Made by a program: the position numbers and the translations under genes
Shown here: one piece after another, positions 42,732-48,168 of the stretch
How the letters are laid out: each line of letters begins with the position of its first letter
Position numbering within the stretch: the first letter of the stretch is position 1
Notes under the pieces: generated by a model
Told to the model about the DNA's origin: nothing
Database searches by the model: none
What the model saw: only the letters and a program-made list of their open reading frames with translations
Assembly: GCA_031286585.1 (NCBI GenBank)
Contig: JAITUC010000047.1
Span: forward strand, 1-48,168
Direction of reading: 5' to 3'
Source: Delftia acidovorans
Lineage (GTDB): Bacteria > Pseudomonadota > Gammaproteobacteria > Burkholderiales > Burkholderiaceae_C
DNA length: 48,168 bases

Positions 42732-42752
42732 GGAGCAAGGGCCTTCGCAGGC

Positions 42753-44465
42753 TTACTTGGCCGGCGTGGACTTGCCGAAGTTGGGCAGGTTGAACTGCGG
42801 CGGCACGCCCATGCGGGTGTTGATGATCCACTGCTGGGCGATGGACAGGATGTTGTTCGTCAGCCAGTACAGCACCAGGCCGGCCGGGAAGAAGAAGAAC
42901 ATCACGCTGAAGACCAGGGGCATGATCCACATCATCTTGGCCTGCATCGGGTCCGGCGGAGCGGGGTTCAGCGCGGTCTGCAGCAGCGAGGACAGGGTCA
43001 TCAGCACGGGCAGGATGAACAGCGGGTCCTTGGCCGACAGGTCGGTGATCCAGCCGATCCACGGCGCGTTGCGGATTTCCACGCTGGACAGCAGCACCCA
43101 GTACAGCGCGATGAACACCGGAATCTGGATGATGATGGGCAGGCAGCCCCCCATGGGGTTGACCTTTTCCTCGCGGTAGATGCGCATCATCTCCTGCTGC
43201 ATCTGCTGGGGCTTGTCCTTGAGGCGCTCGCGCATTTCCATGATGCGCGGGTTGATGGCCTTCATCTTGGCCATCGAGGAGTAGGCCTTGGCATTGAGCC
43301 AGTAGAAGGCGATCTTCAGCAGCAGCACCAGGGCCACGATGGACCAGCCCCAGTTGCCCAGGAAGCCGTGCAGCTTGTCCAGCAGCCAGTACAGCGGCTT
43401 GGCCAGGATGGTCAGCCAGCCATAGTCCTTGACCAGCTCCAGGCCGGGCGCCAGCGATTCCAGGCGCTTTTCGATCTGGGGACCGGCGAACAGGCGTGCT
43501 TCCACGCTCTTGCTCTGGCCGGGCTCGATGGTGCCCACGGGCGTGATCATGCCGACGGCGTAGAGGTTGTTGTCCACCTTGCGCAGGAAGTTCTCGCGCT
43601 GGATGCCTTCGGCCAGCAGCCAGGCGCTGGCGAAGTAATGCTGGACCATGGCCACGTAGCCGCCCGAGGACGATTTCTCGACGCTGGCCTTGCCGCTCTC
43701 GATGTCCTTGAACTCGACCTTCTGGTACTTCTTCTCGTCGGTGTAGACGGCCGGGCCCGTGAAGGTGGAGTACATGGTGGACTGTTCGCCTTCAGGCTTG
43801 TTGCCGTCGCGCACCAGCTGCAGGTACAGCTGCGGGCTCACGGCCGCCGTGCCGGTGTTCACCACTTCATGGCGCACGCCGATGTCGTAGGCGCCGCGCT
43901 TGAGCGTCCAGATCTTGACCAGCTTCACGCCACCCATGTCGGGCGACTCGAAGCGCAGTTCCATCTGGTCCTCGCCGTCCTTGAGCTCGCGTGCGCCGGG
44001 CAGCGCGGTCATGGTCGTCTTGTGCGTGGGGAAACCGCCGCCGATCAGGCCCGACTGGCCCAGGTACACGCGGTGCACGCTCTCGTCGAACAGCACCACG
44101 GGCTTGTCCTTGTGCACGGAATCCGCGTACTTGAGCAGCTCGGCATGGCGCAGCGTGCCGCCCTGGCTGTCGAAGGTCAGGCGCAGCACGTCGGTGCTGA
44201 TGGTGACGTTCTGGCGCGGGGCCGCCTCCGGCGCGGCGGCAGCGCCGCCAGGCACTTCGCCGGCACCGGCCGTTGCCGCAGCAGCCGCCGAGGGCACGCT
44301 GGCATCGCCGGGCGCCTTGCCCGTTTCAGGTGCCGGGGCCGTGGCAACGGCAGGCGCGGGGAAGAAAGTGGCCTTCTTGCCGCTGTGCACTTGCCATTTG
44401 TCCCATAGCAAGACCAGCGAAAAGCCAAATATCACCCACAGGATGGTGCGGCGAATATCGTTCAT
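42753..44465 (-). CDS. yidC: Membrane protein insertase YidC
   Basis: 570-residue YidC/Oxa1 insertase. N-terminal helix TILWVIFGFSLVLLWDKWQV (about 7-26), an Ala/Pro-rich linker, a large periplasmic domain (about 90-360: DVLRLTFDSQGGTLRHAEL, VRHEVVNTGTAAVSPQLYLQ), then five core helices with LLDKLHGFLGNWGWSIVALV, NPMGGCLPIIIQIPVFIALY and MWIMPLVFSVMFFFFPAGLV. It inserts and folds inner-membrane proteins alone or with SecYEG. The start overlaps the yidD stop by four bases, so both are translated from the rpmH-rnpA-yidD-yidC transcript. Confidence 0.97.
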   Translation of the reverse strand: MNDIRRTILWVIFGFSLVLLWDKWQVHSGKKATFFPAPAVATAPAPETGKAPGDASVPSAAAAATAGAGEVPGGAAAAPEAAPRQNVTISTDVLRLTFDSQGGTLRHAELLKYADSVHKDKPVVLFDESVHRVYLGQSGLIGGGFPTHKTTMTALPGARELKDGEDQMELRFESPDMGGVKLVKIWTLKRGAYDIGVRHEVVNTGTAAVSPQLYLQLVRDGNKPEGEQSTMYSTFTGPAVYTDEKKYQKVEFKDIESGKASVEKSSSGGYVAMVQHYFASAWLLAEGIQRENFLRKVDNNLYAVGMITPVGTIEPGQSKSVEARLFAGPQIEKRLESLAPGLELVKDYGWLTILAKPLYWLLDKLHGFLGNWGWSIVALVLLLKIAFYWLNAKAYSSMAKMKAINPRIMEMRERLKDKPQQMQQEMMRIYREEKVNPMGGCLPIIIQIPVFIALYWVLLSSVEIRNAPWIGWITDLSAKDPLFILPVLMTLSSLLQTALNPAPPDPMQAKMMWIMPLVFSVMFFFFPAGLVLYWLTNNILSIAQQWIINTRMGVPPQFNLPNFGKSTPAK

Positions 44466-44752
44466 GAAGACTTCTTAGGTGAGGAAGGTTGGGTGTTTCC
44501 GGGCGCAGCCGTCAGGCTGGTGAACAGCCTGGGCTTTTGCTCTGGCACAGGGTCATGCCCCCCGTCACACCACGGATGACAGCGCGCCAGGCGGCGCAGC
44601 GTCAGATAGGAGCCTACCGCAGCGCCGTGTTGCTCCAACGCTTCAAGGGAATAGGCCGAGCAGGTGGGAGTGAAGCGGCAGGCCGAGCCCAGCCAGGGAC
44701 TGAGCATCAGCCGATAGCCGCGCACCAGCGCCATCAGCAGCCGCTGCATCAT
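44462..44752 (-). CDS. yidD: Membrane protein insertion efficiency factor YidD
   Basis: 96-residue YidD. Family core LVRGYRLMLSPWLGSACRFT, PTCSAYSLEALEQHGAAVGS, and CHPWCDGGHDPVP, with the three conserved Cys, is intact; the amphipathic N-terminus attaches to the membrane. The C-terminal ~20 residues (PGNTQPSSPKKSS) are a variable tail. ATG at 44752 overlaps the rnpA stop (ATGA) and a second ATG follows immediately at 44749. It helps membrane protein insertion alongside YidC. Confidence 0.95.
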   Translation of the reverse strand: MMQRLLMALVRGYRLMLSPWLGSACRFTPTCSAYSLEALEQHGAAVGSYLTLRRLARCHPWCDGGHDPVPEQKPRLFTSLTAAPGNTQPSSPKKSS

Positions 44753-45258
44753 GGCGCAACCCCGATGCTCTCGCCAGCGGCTGCGGCGCGTTCCTGTGCG
44801 GGCTGCGGCATCTCGGGGGCAGGCTGCGACAGGCGTTTCGCGGCATAGGCGAACAACTGCTGCAGCTCGGCGCGCACGGCCTGCCGGAGCACATCAGAAG
44901 TGGCACTCACGAACTGGCGCCGGTCAAAGCCCGAGCGCAGCCGCACCACATGGGCGCCTTGGAGCATCAGGGTCTCATGCTCGCTGCCCACGGCATAGAT
45001 CTGCCGCTTGATGGTGTGTCGCGTCACCGAGCGGCGCGCCCAGCGCTTGGGCACCATGGCGCCCAGCCAGGCATCCTGGCGCACTGCACCAACGCCGAAC
45101 AGGGCCTGCGGAACTTGCGATCCGGGCCCTGTCGGTGGCGCCATGGCGCTGCCCTGCTCCGTCAGAACGAGACGGTGCAGGGCGAAATGCGCGGTACGCG
45201 ATACCGTACCGGCAGCCATGGCGGCCTGAAACTGCGGACGTGTTTTCAGCCGTTGCAT
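44749..45258 (-). CDS. rnpA: Ribonuclease P protein component
   Basis: 169-residue RnpA, the protein subunit assisting the RNase P RNA in tRNA 5' maturation. Core motifs are RLKTRPQFQAAMAAG near the N-terminus, a basic helix WARRSVTRHTIKRQIYAV (the RNR-like RNA-binding motif) and VVRLRSGFDRRQF. It is longer than E. coli RnpA because of an insertion after LTEQG (about 35-58, Pro/Gly-rich) and a C-terminal extension of about 40 residues. It lies between rpmH and yidD in the standard order. Confidence 0.95.
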   Translation of the reverse strand: MQRLKTRPQFQAAMAAGTVSRTAHFALHRLVLTEQGSAMAPPTGPGSQVPQALFGVGAVRQDAWLGAMVPKRWARRSVTRHTIKRQIYAVGSEHETLMLQGAHVVRLRSGFDRRQFVSATSDVLRQAVRAELQQLFAYAAKRLSQPAPEMPQPAQERAAAAGESIGVAP

Positions 45259-45316
45259 GCCAGCACCCCGTTCAGGGGTTCAGTGCAGCGAGCAAACCGC
45301 CCAGCAATGGCTGGCC

Positions 45317-45451
45317 TTAGACGGCCAGACGCTTGCGGCCCTTGGCGCGGCGAGCGTTGATCACGGCGCGGCCGCCCTTGGTCTTCATGCGGACCAGAAA
45401 GCCGTGGGTGCGGGCGCGACGGGTCTTGGAGGGTTGGTAAGTACGTTTCAT
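45317..45451 (-). CDS. rpmH: 50S ribosomal protein L34
   Basis: 44-residue, strongly basic L34: MKRTYQPSKTRRARTHGFLV then RMKTKGGRAVINARRAKGRK and RLAV. Full length and essentially consensus. First gene of the conserved rpmH-rnpA-yidD-yidC block, transcribed away from the origin region. Its promoter must lie within 45452-45600; I could not place it with confidence. Confidence 0.98.
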   Translation of the reverse strand: MKRTYQPSKTRRARTHGFLVRMKTKGGRAVINARRAKGRKRLAV

Positions 45452-45865
45452 GTTGGTTCCTAGAGAAGGTTCAGTTTTGCACCGGTCCCGTATCCGGCAC
45501 GCTACACGCAGTGCAGCCAGCAGCCGCCACGAAGGCAACCGCCAGGCCAACTGCCAAAAATCTGCACGATGCACTAGCCATGTGCAGCCCAAGGCGCAAC
45601 CCCGAGAGGTTTCGCCCCAAGGCCGCCAGCGGCAGCATGCAGACCCGATGCAGACGGGCGGGACATATCACCCTGAACACATTCAGGGAAACCCGCGATT
45701 ATCACAGCGTTGCCCACTTGATGCAATGCCCTTCGAACCCGAAGGATGCCTGCCCATTTTGCGACAAGGCGGAGGACAAGCTCCTGATATTTTGTGGATA
45801 ACTTCCGTAAAAGCTACAATGGCAGCCTCGCAACAGTTCCTCCTATCCACAACTAGACTTCGACA
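45452..45865. other. rpmH-dnaA intergenic region, candidate oriC
   Basis: 414 bases between divergent rpmH and dnaA, where the chromosomal origin lies in many Proteobacteria. I find one perfect DnaA box (45793-45801) and one 8/9 match (45843-45851), fewer than a complete origin usually has, so oriC may extend elsewhere. Genes on both sides point away, as expected at an origin. A 36-residue ORF on the minus strand (45471-45581) with a lipoprotein-like end is a weak candidate gene. Confidence 0.5.
45792..45820 (+). promoter_or_regulatory. dnaA promoter overlapped by a DnaA box
   Basis: TTGTGG (45792-45797), a 17-base spacer and TACAAT (45815-45820) form a sigma-70 promoter 46 bases upstream of dnaA. 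The DnaA box TGTGGATAA (45793-45801) covers its -35, so DnaA binding would repress its own gene. A second box CTATCCACA (45843-45851) lies in the leader. Confidence 0.7.
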
Positions 45866-47272
45866 ATGACAGAGGAACCTACGAACGATGCAGGCCAGGG
45901 CCTGTGGCAAGTCTGCGTTGAGCAACTGGGGCAGGAAATGCCCGAACAGCAGTTCAACACCTGGATCAAGCCCCTGACCGCGCACGTCGCCGAAGACTTC
46001 TCCAAGGTCACCGTCTACGTGGCCAACCGCTTCAAGCTCGACTGGATCCGCGCCCAATATGCAGGCCGCATCTCGGCCATGCTGGAGTCGCTCTACGGCC
46101 AGCCGGTGACGCTTGAGTTGGCGCTTGCTCAGCGGGAAAGCGTTGTGCGGACTTACGTTCGCCCCTCCACCAGCGAGCGCTCGGCACCGCCGGAAACCAT
46201 TGTCACATCGGTGCCCACGGTCACCAGCGAAGACGCGGCAGCTCCCGTCTTTCGCACGCGCCTGAACGCCGCGCTGACCTTCGAGACCCTGGTGGAAGGC
46301 ACGGCCAACCGCATGGCACGCTCGGCCGCCATGCATGTGGCGGGCTCGCCCGGACACCTGTACAACCCGCTGTTCATCTACGGTGGCGTGGGCCTTGGCA
46401 AGACCCACCTGGTGCATGCAGTGGGCAACAAGCTGCTGGCCGACAAGCCCGACGCCAAAGTTCTCTACATCCATGCCGAGCAGTTCGTCTCGGATGTGGT
46501 CAAGGCCTACCAGCGTCGCACCTTTGACGAATTCAAGGAGCGTTATCACTCGCTGGATCTGCTGCTGATCGACGACGTGCAGTTCTTTGCCAACAAGGAC
46601 CGCACGCAGGAGGAGTTCTTCAACGCCTTCGAGGCCCTGCTGGCCAAGAAGAGCCACATCGTGATGACCTCGGACACCTATCCCAAGGGTCTGGCGAACA
46701 TCCACGAGCGGCTGGTCTCGCGCTTCGACTCCGGGCTGACGGTGGCCATCGAGCCGCCCGAGCTGGAAATGCGCGTGGCCATCCTGATCAACAAGGCCCG
46801 TGCCGAGAACGCCGAGATGCCCGAGGAAGTCGCCTTCTTCGTGGCCAAGAACGTGCGCTCCAATGTGCGCGAGCTCGAAGGCGCGCTGCGCAAGATCCTG
46901 GCCTATTCGCGCTTCAACCAGAAGGAAGTCTCCATCCAGCTGGCCCGCGAGGCCCTGCGTGACCTGCTGTCCATCCAGAACCGCCAGATCAGCGTGGAGA
47001 ACATCCAGAAGACCGTGGCCGACTACTACAAGATCAAGGTGGCCGACATGTACAGCAAGAAGCGCCCGGCCAGCATCGCCCGGCCGCGCCAGATTGCCAT
47101 GTACCTGGCCAAGGAATTGACCCAGAAGAGCCTGCCCGAGATCGGCGAGCTGTTCGGCGGGCGCGATCACACCACCGTGCTGCACGCGGTGCGAAAGATC
47201 GCCGGCGAACGCCAGCAACTGACCGAGCTGAACCAGCAGCTGCACGTGCTGGAACAAACTCTCAAAGGTTGA
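45866..47272 (+). CDS. dnaA: Chromosomal replication initiator DnaA
   Basis: 468-residue DnaA. Domain I (about 5-80; LWQVCVEQLGQEMPEQQFNT, WIKPL), a short linker domain II (about 95-135), AAA+ domain III with Walker A GGVGLGKTH (173-181), Walker B LLLIDDVQF and the arginine-finger region ERLVSRFDSG, and DNA-binding domain IV ending with the DnaA signature GRDHTTVLHAVRKI (about 431-444). It binds DnaA boxes and melts oriC. The ATG at 45866 lacks a ribosome site but matches the usual N-terminus MTEEP. Followed after 121 bases by dnaN. Confidence 0.98.
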   Translation: MTEEPTNDAGQGLWQVCVEQLGQEMPEQQFNTWIKPLTAHVAEDFSKVTVYVANRFKLDWIRAQYAGRISAMLESLYGQPVTLELALAQRESVVRTYVRPSTSERSAPPETIVTSVPTVTSEDAAAPVFRTRLNAALTFETLVEGTANRMARSAAMHVAGSPGHLYNPLFIYGGVGLGKTHLVHAVGNKLLADKPDAKVLYIHAEQFVSDVVKAYQRRTFDEFKERYHSLDLLLIDDVQFFANKDRTQEEFFNAFEALLAKKSHIVMTSDTYPKGLANIHERLVSRFDSGLTVAIEPPELEMRVAILINKARAENAEMPEEVAFFVAKNVRSNVRELEGALRKILAYSRFNQKEVSIQLAREALRDLLSIQNRQISVENIQKTVADYYKIKVADMYSKKRPASIARPRQIAMYLAKELTQKSLPEIGELFGGRDHTTVLHAVRKIAGERQQLTELNQQLHVLEQTLKG

Positions 47273-47336
47273 TGAAAACTCCCCCGTTCAGCTCGCATGT
47301 ACGCGGCAAAATGGGGGATTCGAGCGGCAAGAGGGG

Positions 47337-47352
47337 GCTCATTTGTGAGCCG
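47337..47352. other. Small hairpin between dnaA and dnaN
   Basis: GGCTCA-TTTG-TGAGCC, a perfect 6-bp stem with four-base loop, 41 bases upstream of dnaN. No U tract. The rest of 47273-47393 shows a CCCCC/GGGGG pairing at about 47281-47318 but no gene or clear promoter. Confidence 0.4.
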
Positions 47353-47393
47353 CCGCTCCCACCGAGACCCGCATCCTGAAATCAGAGGTTGAC

Positions 47394-48168
47394 ATGATCG
47401 TCCTGAAAGCCACACAAGACAAAGTTCTCGCGGTCCTGCAATCGGTGTCCGGCATCGTCGAACGCCGCCACACGCTGCCCATCCTGGCCAACGTGCTGAT
47501 CAAGAAGACCGGCAACGCATTGCAGCTGACCACCAGCGACCTGGAAATCCAGATCCGCACCACCGCCGAGCTCGGCGGGGACACCGGCGACTTCACCACC
47601 ACGGTGGGCGCGCGCAAGCTGATCGACATCCTCAAGACCATGCCCGGCGACCAGACCGTGAGCCTGGAGACCCAGCAGGCCAAGATGGTGCTCAAGGGCG
47701 GCAAGAGCCGCTTCACGCTGCAGACCCTGCCGGCCGAGGACTTCCCGCTGGTGCAGGAGGCAGCGGCCTTCGGCCCTTCCTTCAGCGTGCCGCAGAAGGT
47801 GCTCAAGGATCTGCTGGGCCAGGTCTCCTTCGCCATGGCCGTGCAGGACATCCGCTACTACCTCAACGGCATCCTGTTCGTGGCCGAGGGCAAGCAGCTG
47901 TCCCTGGTGGCCACCGACGGGCACCGCCTGGCTTTTGCCAGCGCCACGCTGGACGTGGAAGTGCCCAAGCAGGAAGTGATCCTGCCGCGCAAGACCGTGC
48001 TGGAGTTGCAGCGCCTGCTGTCGGATGCCGGCGGCGAGAACCAGCCCCACATCGAGATGCAGTTCGCCAACAACCAGGCCAAGTTCACCTTTGGCGGCAT
48101 GGAGTTCGTGACCAAGCTGGTCGAGGGCAAGTTCCCCGACTACAACCGCGTCATCCCGCGCAACCACA
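47394..48168 (+). CDS. dnaN: DNA polymerase III beta subunit (sliding clamp), 3' end cut by window
   Basis: 258 codons visible of about 370, open at the right edge. Domain 1 (MIVLKATQDKVLAVLQSVSG, IVERRHTLPILANVLIK, LEIQIRTTAELGG), domain 2 (about 125-245: VPQKVLKDLLGQVSFAMAVQ, YYLNGILFVAEGKQLSLVAT, DGHRLAFASATL) and the start of domain 3 (FPDYNRVIP) follow the clamp family exactly. CAGAGG lies before the ATG. The clamp rings DNA and tethers polymerase III. Confidence 0.98.
   Translation, partial: MIVLKATQDKVLAVLQSVSGIVERRHTLPILANVLIKKTGNALQLTTSDLEIQIRTTAELGGDTGDFTTTVGARKLIDILKTMPGDQTVSLETQQAKMVLKGGKSRFTLQTLPAEDFPLVQEAAAFGPSFSVPQKVLKDLLGQVSFAMAVQDIRYYLNGILFVAEGKQLSLVATDGHRLAFASATLDVEVPKQEVILPRKTVLELQRLLSDAGGENQPHIEMQFANNQAKFTFGGMEFVTKLVEGKFPDYNRVIPRNH

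Noticed and set aside
47273..47393. oriC between dnaA and dnaN
   Set aside because: No DnaA boxes or AT-rich unwinding element seen in this 121-base gap.

Overview
The window looks like a chromosomal segment from a high-GC betaproteobacterium of the Comamonadaceae, most likely Delftia or a close relative. This rests on the gene order rpmH-rnpA-yidD-yidC-mnmE divergent from dnaA-dnaN, on protein flavour (Bug-type binding protein, MetX/MetW pair, Gly-rich RRM proteins) and on dispersed hairpin repeats of a kind common in this family. No search was possible, so the genus is inferred.

Layout. 1-3.3 kb: 3' part of a large MHYT-PAS hybrid histidine kinase (runs off the left edge), divergent from a small DUF2061 membrane protein across a Fur-box-like site. 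3.7-7.4 kb: LysR regulator divergent from a beta-alanine/omega-amino acid:pyruvate transaminase, then a Bug-family solute-binding protein. 7.5-16.3 kb: a GntR/FadR-type regulator with a histone-H1-like tail, divergent from a seven-gene operon (binding protein, livH, livM, livG, livF, M20-type amidohydrolase, M81/MlrC-type metallopeptidase); this reads as an import-and-hydrolyse module for an amide or peptide-like compound. 16.5-20.1 kb: maeB malic enzyme, then a secreted RNase Sa/barnase-like enzyme overlapping its barstar-like inhibitor. 20.2-27.7 kb: lptD-surA-rsmA (outer membrane biogenesis and ribosome maturation), divergent from amgK-rsmE, followed by an alpha/beta hydrolase and an M20 dipeptidase. 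29.4-31.6 kb: MerR regulator with a flavodoxin-fold NAD(P)H oxidoreductase, then a GDPD lipoprotein. 31.7-34.3 kb: metX-metW, with an attenuator-like leader in front of metX, and a TMEM165/MneA-type Mn exporter gene behind a yybP-ykoY manganese riboswitch. 34.6-36.6 kb: two tandem Gly-rich RRM genes and an SDR. 36.7-40.9 kb: kdsD-kdsC-lptC (Kdo synthesis and LPS transport), apt, an unknown conserved-looking protein and a stand-alone cyclic-nucleotide-binding protein. 41.1-48.2 kb: the replication-origin neighbourhood, with mnmE, yidC, yidD, rnpA, rpmH on the minus strand and dnaA, dnaN (cut by the right edge) on the plus strand.

Most of the window is core chromosome. I see no insertion sequence, prophage, CRISPR array, tRNA or rRNA. 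The most interesting signals are non-coding: the metX leader with two mutually exclusive helices, the Mn riboswitch, compound-hairpin repeats whose arms covary between copies, perfect LysR and GntR-type dyads, and a MerR-type promoter that would make its gene leaderless. Protein-level oddities are the H1-like regulator tail, the LIV-type transporter/M20/M81 operon and a GC break inside the hybrid kinase.
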